A stretch of DNA of 25,769 bases, from IMG/VR virus record IMGVR_UViG_3300000227_000018, positions 8,370 through 34,138 of that record; one strand, given 5' to 3'. The position numbers and the translations under genes are program-made. The notes beneath the pieces were generated by a model, which had not been told where the DNA came from, made no database searches, and worked only from the letters and a program-made list of their open reading frames with translations. The DNA comes from a virus. Below are positions 7,668 to 16,080 of this stretch, piece after piece; within the stretch, counting starts at the first letter, position 1; each line of letters starts with the position of its first letter.

Positions 7668-8720
7668 TTAAAATTTATTACCATTTTTTTTCAAATATTC
7701 ATTAAGTAATTGTTTTTCATTCATAATAACAGTATAGAATGGTTCGACATAATTTGGAAAAGTACTACCATATACTGATAAAAAATCATCTTCCATCATC
7801 ATATTATATAAATTTTTACTATTTCTATTTTCGGGTGATAATGGAATTTCCAATTGTTTCAACTCCTCAATTGCTTGTTCATTTAAAAATGGCTCTTTTA
7901 AATTAATTAATTTATAATTAATTTTTAATCTATCAATACTATTTAATAAATTCTCAAAAATTTTTAAAGGTTTCTTTTTTTCATTAATTCTATTTTTATT
8001 AATTTCTTTTGCTTTTTCACAAATCTCACGAACAGACATTTTTTTATATTTCAATTCTGGAAAATATTTTAACAATATATTTTCACCAATACCAGAAATT
8101 CCATGTATATTATCGGCATCATCACCACAAATTATTTTAATTATCATTGCATTTGTATAATGATGATTAAAATACATAAAATAATTTGATTTTGTTATTG
8201 GTTGATTGATATTTGGAAATATTATTGTTATATTTAAATCTAACAACTGTGCATAATCTCTATCATTTGAATATAAAAAAATTTCTTCATTATTTGCATT
8301 ATTAATACAATATGCAGCAATTATATCATCTGCTTCAATATCTTCAATTTCAATTTGTCTTAAAAATAATTCTTCTGCATATGCTTGTATTCTTTTTCTT
8401 TGCTTTAGCATCGATTCTTCTTTTTCCTTTTCTCTACGAATATCCGCTTCAGACATTTCAATTCGCACATACCATTCTTTATTTTTTCTATTTGCTTTAT
8501 ATTCTTTATCAATTCTATATCTATATACGCCACCGCCTTCACCATCCCAAACCAAAATCACCTTATTTATCATGTAGTCTTTAATTAATTTGCGTATTGT
8601 TGTCATAAAAGAATATAAGCCACCAATATGTCCAAATTTCACGGTGTAGGTATCCTTAGCACCGTGAAATGAACGTTTTAATAAATAAGAAGAATCAACC
8701 AATAATGTTCTAATTTTCAT
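7668..8720 (-). CDS. rnh: T4 RNase H-like 5'-3' flap exonuclease
   Basis: Removes RNA primers and 5' flaps from lagging-strand fragments, using two metal ions. The acidic residues of the FEN/PIN-like nuclease fold are in the expected order: D9 (LLVDSS), D59 (LVWDG), E129/D131/D132 (IEADDIIAA), D153/D155 (SNDRDYAQLL) and D200/D201/D203 (GDDADNI). The basic DKEYKANRK segment (residues 71-79) matches the helical-arch region, and GISGIGENILL fits the helix-hairpin-helix/H3TH DNA-binding element. Length (350 aa) is a little above T4 RNase H (305 aa), partly from a charged helix at about residues 84-115 (MSEADIRREKEKEE). The start codon overlaps the UvsX stop by one base, so the two are likely translated together. 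Confidence 0.9.
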   Translation of the reverse strand: MKIRTLLVDSSYLLKRSFHGAKDTYTVKFGHIGGLYSFMTTIRKLIKDYMINKVILVWDGEGGGVYRYRIDKEYKANRKNKEWYVRIEMSEADIRREKEKEESMLKQRKRIQAYAEELFLRQIEIEDIEADDIIAAYCINNANNEEIFLYSNDRDYAQLLDLNITIIFPNINQPITKSNYFMYFNHHYTNAMIIKIICGDDADNIHGISGIGENILLKYFPELKYKKMSVREICEKAKEINKNRINEKKKPLKIFENLLNSIDRLKINYKLINLKEPFLNEQAIEELKQLEIPLSPENRNSKNLYNMMMEDDFLSVYGSTFPNYVEPFYTVIMNEKQLLNEYLKKNGNKF

Positions 8721-9862
8721 TATTCAAATTCTGATGTATCAATTCTATCAACAATTTCATCAGTAAATGATATTTTACCGTTTGCATCAATTATTTTACT
8801 ATCCAATTTTAAATCATCCGCATTAATAGTATTGTCTTCAAATAAATTTCTAAAATATAATATATGTTTCTTTTTAAAATCAACAATATCATCAGGGTGT
8901 ACAAATCCTAATGGTGTTGAAATTATTCTACCTTCCATTGAAATACCGCCTAAAGGACAATCAATTTGATTTTTAGCAACACTAATTTTAGTTTCAATAC
9001 CATAAGATACTTCACGTTTTTTACTTTCTGCCGTTGCTGCTTTAGTGCCATGTGTAATAATACCACCAAAATGATAAATCAATCTAGCACCCAAATAAAA
9101 AGTTTCACCACCCTTATGTTTTACAACACCCTTATTCATATTATCAATCCATATTTTTTGAACTGCAGCAATAGTATTTGTATATTTTCTATTCTGTTTT
9201 CTTGAACTAGGTATTGCATTATTCAATAAATACATAAATGATTTTTCATAAGCACCAGCATTCCACATATTATTTTGTGTATCATCCTTTTCGACAGCCT
9301 CAATTGTTTTAATGCAATTTAATGTACCAATTGAATCAATAGCAAATAATAAATCATATGGTAATTCATCATTTGCTTGTAAATCTAAAAAATAATATAC
9401 ACATTTTGCTAAATCTTCAATTGATGCTTCATTTCTCTTACTATTTTGTTTTTTACCAAACTCATTAAGTAAATAATCATTATCAATTCTAATATAATTA
9501 TCAAAGTCAAAACCAAGTTCTGTTAATCGATAATTACCTCTACCTAAATTATTTTCAGTATCAATTAATACTGGTAAAATACCCATTTTTTGTGCCGAAA
9601 CCAATGATTCACATATTGCTGTAGATTTACCAGTATTTGTATGTCCACGAAACAAATTAACATATCCTTTAGCAATACCCGGTAATCCAGTTGCTTTTTT
9701 AAAACCACTCGAAAACTCAATCCATTCTAATGGTTTATCTTGAATATCATCAATACCCACTTTTTTCTTAAAATTATCCAACGAAAAATTTTTTTTAGGT
9801 GTTGGTTTACGAACCTCATTAATAGGTACTTCATTAATCTCATTAATATTTTTCTTTGCCAT
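8720..9862 (-). CDS. uvsX: UvsX/RecA-like recombinase
   Basis: Strand-exchange protein for recombination-dependent replication and repair. The Walker A motif GHTNTGKST is at residues 73-81, after a typical GYVNLFRG strand. VLIDTENN follows, with the acidic residue expected in the RecA core, and the Walker B-type LLFAIDSIGTLN lies near residues 167-178. A later segment (KISVAKNQIDCPLGG) fits the RecA-fold core. The ~55-residue N-terminal lead (KKNINEINEVPINE) is charged and variable, as in UvsX. Length, 380 aa, matches T4 UvsX (about 390). It lies between the gp32-like gene and the RNase H gene, a functional grouping of replication proteins, and overlaps the latter by one base. Confidence 0.88.
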   Translation of the reverse strand: MAKKNINEINEVPINEVRKPTPKKNFSLDNFKKKVGIDDIQDKPLEWIEFSSGFKKATGLPGIAKGYVNLFRGHTNTGKSTAICESLVSAQKMGILPVLIDTENNLGRGNYRLTELGFDFDNYIRIDNDYLLNEFGKKQNSKRNEASIEDLAKCVYYFLDLQANDELPYDLLFAIDSIGTLNCIKTIEAVEKDDTQNNMWNAGAYEKSFMYLLNNAIPSSRKQNRKYTNTIAAVQKIWIDNMNKGVVKHKGGETFYLGARLIYHFGGIITHGTKAATAESKKREVSYGIETKISVAKNQIDCPLGGISMEGRIISTPLGFVHPDDIVDFKKKHILYFRNLFEDNTINADDLKLDSKIIDANGKISFTDEIVDRIDTSEFE

Positions 9863-9893
9863 ATTATAATATTTTTAAAATTTTAAACAAATA

Positions 9894-9929
9894 GGGTATA
9901 TAACATTTAAAAAAAAATATTATATACCC
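9894..9929. repeat. 10-bp hairpin in the gp32-uvsX spacer
   Basis: GGGTATATAA (9894-9903) and TTATATACCC (9920-9929) pair perfectly around a 16-base A/T loop. It lies 31 bases upstream of the uvsX-like ATG. There is no T-run after the minus-strand 3' arm, so it is probably an operator or mRNA processing/stability structure and not a classical terminator. Confidence 0.6.
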
Positions 9930-9949
9930 CATATAATCAAATCAATAAA

Positions 9950-11185
9950 TTAAAAAGGTAAATCATCTAAATCGTTAATTGATGAATTATATTCAACATT
10001 ATCAATATTTGAATGATATTGTGATCCTTTAATAATATCATTACCAACATCAGAAGCATCATCGTTAAACGTACCAACCTTATTTTCAGTAATATTACTT
10101 ATAGTAACTCTTGGATATTCTTCATCATCATAATCATTAATATCTGATGCATATTCAAAATTATCTTCATCAGAATCTAAATTCCTACCACGTGTATTTG
10201 CTGCTTCTTCCAAATCTGGTCTTCCGGGGAATACCCAATGTTTATTATTCGGGTCAGAATCATCCCAATATGGATTTGCACCATTTGCTAACATTTCCAA
10301 ATATTCATATGGAGTAATATTAGGTGCGCTCTTAGGTTTAAAAACATCTCTCCATGTTGTATTATCATCTAACCATTGTTTCATAACAATAGGGTCATTA
10401 CTTAATGGCGATTTACTTCGATACGTTATGGCAGATATTGATTTATAAACATAACCATTAAATTCACTATCAGTCATAATTATAGTTAAATCCGTACCAT
10501 TAATGGGGTCTGAAAAATCTGCTTGATGTGTTATTGTATATTCTTCTAATATAGGCAATAATTTATCAAGAGTACCCTGATTCTTATAATTATGCTTAAA
10601 TCTCCAGAATTTAACACCATCCTTTTCAGCACCCTTATCAATACCTCGTATTATATAAAATTTCTTCGCTTCCCATTTAATGGCTTCCTTATATATCTCA
10701 TCGTTTTTCGCCTTTATTTTCTTTTGTGCTTCAGTCATATTTTCCTTCTTAATACCTCTAATAGATTGGTCTTGTTTTGCCAATTCCTTTTTATACTTAG
10801 CACATAGCGGACATGGTGCTGGAACTAATACTGGATTTCCATTTTGGTCTAATACTGGCTTACCATCAATTCCAACTTTAGGAACTCTTGGGTCATTATG
10901 AGCAGGACAATAAATTTTAGCACCATACTTCTTCTTACCACCAGAAATAAGAATAGGAACAACATGAAAATAAGCTTCTTCAATATGCCTTTTCCCGGGT
11001 TTTGGTGGTAAAATTCGAAATACTTCTTTTTGCTTTTTCGGCACAAAATACTTAATCAAAATGTCATCAATTGATTTACGTGTCTTCTGATTTAAATTTT
11101 GTTTTTTCTGATAATCAGAAAACAACTTTTTCAAATTTGATAAACTACTCTCTTGAGTAGAGTTACCATCATAAATTTCATTCAT
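9950..11185 (-). CDS. gp32-like single-stranded DNA-binding protein
   Basis: Coats single-stranded DNA during phage replication and recombination. Supporting features are a basic N-terminal region (about residues 20-70), then H74, C93, C125 and C128. This repeats the His-Cys-Cys-x2-Cys zinc-ligand order of T4 gp32, with longer inserts. The KKFYIIRGIDKG and KFWRFKHNYK segments (about residues 175-205) look like OB-fold strands. The last ~80 residues are highly acidic, ending in SINDLDDLPF. That tip resembles the DDIPF ending of bacterial SSB more than the T4 gp32 tail. At 411 aa it is longer than T4 gp32 (301 aa). It has its own ~108-base leader upstream and lies directly ahead of uvsX. Zinc binding is inferred from spacing only. 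Confidence 0.8.
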   Translation of the reverse strand: MNEIYDGNSTQESSLSNLKKLFSDYQKKQNLNQKTRKSIDDILIKYFVPKKQKEVFRILPPKPGKRHIEEAYFHVVPILISGGKKKYGAKIYCPAHNDPRVPKVGIDGKPVLDQNGNPVLVPAPCPLCAKYKKELAKQDQSIRGIKKENMTEAQKKIKAKNDEIYKEAIKWEAKKFYIIRGIDKGAEKDGVKFWRFKHNYKNQGTLDKLLPILEEYTITHQADFSDPINGTDLTIIMTDSEFNGYVYKSISAITYRSKSPLSNDPIVMKQWLDDNTTWRDVFKPKSAPNITPYEYLEMLANGANPYWDDSDPNNKHWVFPGRPDLEEAANTRGRNLDSDEDNFEYASDINDYDDEEYPRVTISNITENKVGTFNDDASDVGNDIIKGSQYHSNIDNVEYNSSINDLDDLPF

Positions 11186-11293
11186 TTTACAAACAATTTA
11201 AAGTTACACATTTTTTTTACAAATAAAAAATTAAAACATTCACAATACAAAATTACAACATTTAAATCAACAATACAAGAAAATTATAAAAAA

Positions 11294-12706
11294 TTATTTA
11301 ATAAAATCATTAGATACTACACTAAATGAAATAATTTCTTTATTTTCATATAGATATCCATTTTTCAATCTAATTTGAAGTCGATAATCTTGTGGTATTA
11401 ACCATGTTGTATCTAGATTAAATTCATATCCAAATGCCGTTCTATTTACTTTAGTAAACGGTATAATATCTAATTCATATTTTCTTCCAACAGTAGTATA
11501 CAATCTATATTCAATATCTAATGGAATATTATTGTTTTGATTTGAATAGTATTGTTTAATTAATAATTTAATTTTTCTAATTTCGCCTCTTGAAATATGT
11601 TCACCATCATTAATTCCTTTAAAATTGAAATAATAATTATCAAAATTAAAATCATTTTCATTATTTAACATATAATAATTAATAGATGGTAAAATATAAA
11701 ATTCACCATCATATGTCATGGTAACATCATCAATAGTAACATTCCATTCATCTCTAAATAATACACTATCAGGACACGTTTTAGAATCAATATTAAATGT
11801 TATTTTATAAATCCCAAATGAAACATTATCAATAGAATCACCACTAAATACTGCAACTAAATTATTTTTATAATCATAGATATTTACATAATTTACTACA
11901 ACATTTTTATTTTCATTACCAACTCTAACATATAAGTATAAATCATTATATTTATCCAAATAAAAATAATTTCTATCATCAACAATTGTATCATCAATAA
12001 TTGTTTCGACATATGGTTCATAAAAAGTATTAGTATTCTTAGCATGAAATGCTACTGCTTGTCTATTAAACGGATTTAAATTTTCCAATTCATCAACAAA
12101 TTTTATACCCAAACCATAAGAATCACCACTATATACAATATTATTAGTATTACCACTACCAAATAATCTTTGATTTATATAATCAGTTATATCAATATCA
12201 ATATTTTTATTACCCTTTTCAAAATTTTGAGTTCCAATAATTTCAGAAACACCATTAACATAAGCTCCTTCACTATGCCACAATGCTGATGTTGTTGCTG
12301 AATACCAATTAGATGCTTGTAAAACCACGCCATTATAAATATTGCCAGAATAATCAAAAACATACCCACTTCCTTCATCCCATGGTTGTTTGATATTAAA
12401 AACATCTAATTGAAAACTACTTGCTCTATCAATAGATTGATTATATGATTTTTTACCTAAATATTCCGATGCAAAACTAATTGTATTTGTTAAATGAAGA
12501 ATGTGTTTTTTTATTCTATTTGAATTTATATATCCAATATCAATACGCTTTTTTAATTCTGATAAATCGATATCAAACAAATATCTACTAACTTGTTTAT
12601 CATACGTACCATATGATATTTCAGTTACTGGATTTTGCGAACTATTGGTCTTATTACCACTAATTATGGTATTATTTTTCGAAAAATATGACCTAAATAC
12701 TGACAT
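11294..12706 (-). CDS. Phage virion-type protein, DNRLRE-like start (470 aa)
   Basis: Probably a structural protein. The N-terminus (FSKNNTIISGNKTNSSQNPV, then YGTYDKQVSRYLFDIDLSEL) resembles phage proteins with a beta-rich DNRLRE-like domain. This continues through phrases like QPWDEGSGYVFDYSG and NIDIDITDYINQ, which suit a domain of about 240 residues. The remainder is Asn/Tyr-rich beta sequence (YFYLDKYNDLYLYVR, IPLDIEYRLYTTVGRKY). No enzyme motif or signal peptide is seen. It is first after the terminator at 12740-12768 and so heads the segment with the replication genes, an odd place for a virion gene. A TATTTATA box stands 17-25 bases ahead of its ATG. Confidence 0.6.
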   Translation of the reverse strand: MSVFRSYFSKNNTIISGNKTNSSQNPVTEISYGTYDKQVSRYLFDIDLSELKKRIDIGYINSNRIKKHILHLTNTISFASEYLGKKSYNQSIDRASSFQLDVFNIKQPWDEGSGYVFDYSGNIYNGVVLQASNWYSATTSALWHSEGAYVNGVSEIIGTQNFEKGNKNIDIDITDYINQRLFGSGNTNNIVYSGDSYGLGIKFVDELENLNPFNRQAVAFHAKNTNTFYEPYVETIIDDTIVDDRNYFYLDKYNDLYLYVRVGNENKNVVVNYVNIYDYKNNLVAVFSGDSIDNVSFGIYKITFNIDSKTCPDSVLFRDEWNVTIDDVTMTYDGEFYILPSINYYMLNNENDFNFDNYYFNFKGINDGEHISRGEIRKIKLLIKQYYSNQNNNIPLDIEYRLYTTVGRKYELDIIPFTKVNRTAFGYEFNLDTTWLIPQDYRLQIRLKNGYLYENKEIISFSVVSNDFIK

Positions 12707-12722
12707 ATAATTTAATATTTAA

Positions 12723-12731
12723 TATAAATAC
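12723..12731 (-). promoter_or_regulatory. Candidate GTATTTATA promoter box
   Basis: Minus-strand GTATTTATA lies 17-25 bases ahead of the ATG at 12706 and just downstream of the terminator at 12740-12768. That is the position expected for a promoter starting the next unit. Confidence 0.45.
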
Positions 12732-12739
12732 AAATAAAT

Positions 12740-12768
12740 AAAAAAGACTACTTATTGTAGTCTTTTTT
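12740..12768 (-). terminator. Strong bidirectional intrinsic terminator
   Basis: A perfect 12-bp stem, AAAAAAGACTAC (12740-12751) with GTAGTCTTTTTT (12757-12768), encloses a 5-base loop. The T-run is present in both directions. It closes the unit ending with the 507-aa gene (stop at 12867) before the next minus-strand gene starts at 12706. Confidence 0.9.
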
Positions 12769-12866
12769 TATTCTATTAAATCATAAAACAAAAATAATAT
12801 TTAATATATATTTTATATTTATATTTTTATATCAATTATAACTATTATTTTCAATAAATTATAATA

Positions 12867-14390
12867 TTACATCTTTTTTTTTGATTTATAACCAAGCAAA
12901 ATATCAGTCATATTTTTATCAGCATCTTTTATATTCACATTATTTTTTATTGCATCATTTTCATCACTATCGTTTTCAGCATCATTAGATGCACCAAATT
13001 GTGCACTTGATTCAGGGTCTTCTTTTCGTGTATAATATTCAGAATCTTCACTTAAATGGTCTAAAACAATTTCAATAGCAATCATTGGGTCATTGGTATG
13101 TTCCATTTCCACTTTCATGCCTAATTTTATTTGTTCTGGATTAAATTCAAGCGGAGATTTACCATCACCAAGACCACCTTTAATAATTTCCCCTCTTTTT
13201 TTCTTTTCAATTGCCAATTTTTGAACGTAACTTAAATCATCATTATCACTTTCATTCATATATTTTAATACTGTTTTATATGTATGAACAACAATATTTC
13301 GAATTAAATCATAATACTCATTTTTCGACGTATTTTTCAAATTAATTCCTTTATCATTTAAATATTTAATTGCTAATTTAATATAATAATCTTTATCATT
13401 TGCATTATTTAAGTAATTTTTTATCAAATCATCAATATCTACACTTTTTAATTCTAATTCTGATATTGGAATATAATCATATGCCCAATTAGGATATACT
13501 CTCTTCTTACCCTTAGCCATCATATTACCAAAACCTTTAGGTTTTTCTGGTTCATCATTTTTCTTCTTATTTGTTTTTAAAATATTTTCAATTTCCTTAT
13601 CAATTTCATATTTTGTTGGATAGTATTTTGGATTTTTATTGCTTCTATTTTTAGCAATTAAATTATTTACTGCTTGCCCAAAAACATCATCTGAATCATC
13701 ATTACCTTCATCATCATTATTTATATTATAATTACCATATTCAATTGAATTTTTTATTTTTTCATAATCATCCATATCATCATCATTAGATAAATTATGT
13801 ACATCAGCATCACCATAATCAGGTGGTAATGCTAATGGGTCATCAACATTATTATCATTTGAAGTATATTCATCATCCAACCAACTATCCTCATCTTCAT
13901 CATCATATTCATTTATTGATTTTTCAACAATACTATCAATAATACTAATAGTTTCACTATATAATTCATTATTATTTTCTTTATCAAAATCAACATAACT
14001 ATTAACAAATTCAATAATATCATCCCGATGTGTTTCATTAAACTTATTTAAAACAGGCATTTCTTTAGTTAATAAAACATTAAAATCTTTTGATTTATAA
14101 TCAAATTCAATAATATTTGCACTATCAATACCGTAAACACCATCATCAATTTCTTCACCACCAATAACATTAAATTTAAAAAAAACTTTATTATTATTAT
14201 CATCAGTAGCTAAAATTTCAACGTCATTTACATTATTATTAACTTTAGTTTTAACTAATTGTATTTTCATTTTATTGTTTATTAATTTATTAAACAATTT
14301 ATCTAATAAGGTTTCGTATAATGAATTTTCATTAATTGAAACTTTATTTAATTTTTGAAATAACTCATACATTCTATTTTTCTTTTCCAT
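12867..14390 (-). CDS. DUF5661-like phage protein with INE leader (507 aa)
   Basis: Function unknown. The N-terminus KNRMYELFQKLNKVSINE closely parallels that of the next upstream gene and ends in I-N-E (residues 19-21), which fits the (L/I)xE cleavage pattern of T4 prohead protease. The middle (about residues 150-240) is very acidic and low in complexity (DDEDEDSWLDDEY). A conserved stretch follows (KRVYPNWAYDYIPISELELK, about residues 300-320, then helices to ~385). Near residues 405-455 lies GGLGDGKSPLEFNPEQIK and VEMEHTNDPMIAIEI, which I recognise as DUF5661-like. The C-terminus is charged and disordered. It starts 11 bases after the upstream stop, so the two genes are probably in one transcript. 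A packaged internal protein is my inference. Confidence 0.7.
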   Translation of the reverse strand: MEKKNRMYELFQKLNKVSINENSLYETLLDKLFNKLINNKMKIQLVKTKVNNNVNDVEILATDDNNNKVFFKFNVIGGEEIDDGVYGIDSANIIEFDYKSKDFNVLLTKEMPVLNKFNETHRDDIIEFVNSYVDFDKENNNELYSETISIIDSIVEKSINEYDDEDEDSWLDDEYTSNDNNVDDPLALPPDYGDADVHNLSNDDDMDDYEKIKNSIEYGNYNINNDDEGNDDSDDVFGQAVNNLIAKNRSNKNPKYYPTKYEIDKEIENILKTNKKKNDEPEKPKGFGNMMAKGKKRVYPNWAYDYIPISELELKSVDIDDLIKNYLNNANDKDYYIKLAIKYLNDKGINLKNTSKNEYYDLIRNIVVHTYKTVLKYMNESDNDDLSYVQKLAIEKKKRGEIIKGGLGDGKSPLEFNPEQIKLGMKVEMEHTNDPMIAIEIVLDHLSEDSEYYTRKEDPESSAQFGASNDAENDSDENDAIKNNVNIKDADKNMTDILLGYKSKKKM

Positions 14391-14401
14391 AAAAAAATTT
14401 T

Positions 14402-15139
14402 TTATTCAAATATATCTGGATTTATTTTTCCGTAATTTCTTAATATAATACCCGCTAAATAATTAGCCTCATTTTCTTGTTCGCTACCAGTTTCTCCCGA
14501 ATTTAATTTTAAATTACCATCAATTTTTTGCTTATAATGTACCATTTCATGCGCTAATGTTCTTAAAACATCAGCTAAATTTCTATTTTTTATAACAACT
14601 GAAATTTCATCATTATTTAAATCAAAACTACCAAAAGAACGTCTTTTCTTTGCTTCATTTTCTAAATTTAACAATTTAATTTTTGGTAAATTATTCCCTA
14701 AATTAATGTAATCAGAAACATATTTAACAAAATCTTTAATTATTTTAATTTTTTTTTTAATTTTTATTTGTTCATTAACATTATCATATTCCTCGTCAAC
14801 ATCATCAATTTTGATTAATCTATTTTTAAACATTGTAATCAAACTACCATCATCTAATTTTACAGCTACCTTATTATTCCAATCAATTGGTTTATATACA
14901 CCTTCAATATTTACTGGTATACCACTACCATCAGTTTTTACTTCTCTTGGTGATACAACAATACCCGTTTTATTTGAATACAATCCACTACCTGAAGTAA
15001 CTTTAACCCTAGTACCAATAGGAAACGATATTCTATTTTCAGATAATATCTTATCAGAATAAATATGTGTCTCATTAATACTTATTTTATTTACATTTTC
15101 ATATATTTCAAAAAATCTATTTTTATTACTTATTTTCAT
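14402..15139 (-). CDS. HExxH zinc metallopeptidase-like phage protein
   Basis: The frame can start with TTG at 15145, but the ATG at 15139 is the likelier start and gives 245 aa. The leader KNRFFEIYENVNKISINE (residues 6-23) matches the next gene's and ends in I-N-E, a possible prohead-protease site. Residues ~38-108 look like a small KOW/SH3-type beta domain (GTRVKVTSGSGLYSNKTGIV). The C-terminal half has LAHEMVHYKQ (H197, E198, H201) and, about 20 residues on, QENEANYLAG, fitting the third zinc ligand of ImmA/IrrE-type zincins. Zinc binding is likely but the substrate is unknown. Possibilities are a virion-packaged peptidase injected into the host or a head-maturation helper. It overlaps nothing but sits in a tight run of four genes. 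Confidence 0.72.
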   Translation of the reverse strand: MKISNKNRFFEIYENVNKISINETHIYSDKILSENRISFPIGTRVKVTSGSGLYSNKTGIVVSPREVKTDGSGIPVNIEGVYKPIDWNNKVAVKLDDGSLITMFKNRLIKIDDVDEEYDNVNEQIKIKKKIKIIKDFVKYVSDYINLGNNLPKIKLLNLENEAKKRRSFGSFDLNNDEISVVIKNRNLADVLRTLAHEMVHYKQKIDGNLKLNSGETGSEQENEANYLAGIILRNYGKINPDIFE

Positions 15140-15151
15140 AATCAATAATAT

Positions 15152-15772
15152 TTAATCATAATCATAATATGTTTTTTGTATATCAATATTTGACAATTTA
15201 GGTAAATCATCAAAATCTGCAATATATGAACCATCAGGTAATTGCTTAATACCACTATTATTATTTCGATTGTATTTCATGCTGAACCAATTATTCGACC
15301 ATAAATCATTTAAATTAAAATAATATGGATATGATACTTCTTTTTTATTAATTAATTTTTCACCATTGGTTGGTTCACGCACTTCTTCAACATCATTTTT
15401 TAAATTTTCTAATTTAACATTTAAATTATCAATTGTACTATCTAAACTTTCTAATTTATTATAGATTAATTTCATTGCTTCAATATTATGTTTTATGATT
15501 TCATTTTGAATCACATCAACATTATTGATATTTTCAACAGAATTAATATCTAAATTATTATTCGCTGTATTATCAAACGCAGGTTGTGGTGTTTTTGCTG
15601 GTTTACCAACATTATTGACATTTGAAATGTTATTCACATTATCATTATCGATAGAATTATTCGCCTCTGTAGTAATTTTAGGTATTTCATCAAATACTTC
15701 ATTACTATCAACTAATTGACGATATCTTGGTGTTTCATTAATAATATAATTACTACGATATTTAATCTTCAT
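15152..15772 (-). CDS. Coiled-coil phage protein with INE motif (206 aa)
   Basis: Function unknown. The start MKIKYRSNYIINETPRYRQL has I-N-E at residues 11-13, as in the two following genes, though without the rest of their leader. Residues ~25-80 are low-complexity and Asn-rich (repeated NNV/INNV). Residues ~85-135 form heptad-like helix (MKLIYNKLESLDSTIDNL, then VKLENLKNDVEEV), likely a coiled coil. The C-terminal ~65 residues are conserved-looking, with WSNNWFSMKYNRNN and DGSYIADFDDLPKLSNIDI. It ends 12 bases before the next gene's ATG. A structural or packaged internal protein fits the neighbourhood, but no motif proves it. Confidence 0.65.
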   Translation of the reverse strand: MKIKYRSNYIINETPRYRQLVDSNEVFDEIPKITTEANNSIDNDNVNNISNVNNVGKPAKTPQPAFDNTANNNLDINSVENINNVDVIQNEIIKHNIEAMKLIYNKLESLDSTIDNLNVKLENLKNDVEEVREPTNGEKLINKKEVSYPYYFNLNDLWSNNWFSMKYNRNNNSGIKQLPDGSYIADFDDLPKLSNIDIQKTYYDYD

Positions 15773-15824
15773 AATTTGTTCTTAAAGATTATTTTTATTA
15801 TCGTTAATTTCCATATTATAAATA

Positions 15825-16022
15825 TTAATATCTTTCTCTTAATAATTGTCTACCATCAGAAGTAACAAAAATTTTATCAATACGCTCAATCAAACCTTCA
15901 CGTTCTTTAATAATAACATTTTTTGATTTTGCATCTTTTTTTAATAATTCATCATTTATTTGATTATTATCATCAAAACTATTCAAAAATTTGTTAATAG
16001 CATCATTAGCATTATTTTCCAT
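15825..16022 (-). CDS. Small conserved phage protein (65 aa)
   Basis: A short protein with an acidic, Asn-rich first half and a compact C-terminal part, EGLIERIDKIFVTSDGRQLL, ending RERY. I recall this 'R(I/V)DK..(V/L)T.DGRQLL' ending from short proteins in T4-like phage genomes, but not with any function. It is first of the run 16022-12867, starts with ATG 16-24 bases downstream of a GTATTTATA box, and ends 52 bases before the coiled-coil gene. The length and clean start make it a genuine gene despite its size. Confidence 0.7.
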   Translation of the reverse strand: MENNANDAINKFLNSFDDNNQINDELLKKDAKSKNVIIKEREGLIERIDKIFVTSDGRQLLRERY

Positions 16023-16037
16023 AATATTTGTTTTTAT

Positions 16038-16046
16038 TATAAATAC
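16038..16046 (-). promoter_or_regulatory. Candidate GTATTTATA promoter box
   Basis: Minus-strand GTATTTATA lies 16-24 bases ahead of the ATG at 16022. Read on the plus strand the site is TATAAATACTATG, very close to the T4 late promoter TATAAATACTATT, but pointing away from the gene. Confidence 0.45.
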
Positions 16047-16080
16047 TATGAAAAAATAAAAAGATATTATATATTTAAAA

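Noticed and set aside
15782-15814. Ten-codon frame MEINDNKNNL between two genes
   Set aside because: Too short and of the same Asn/Lys composition as chance frames here.
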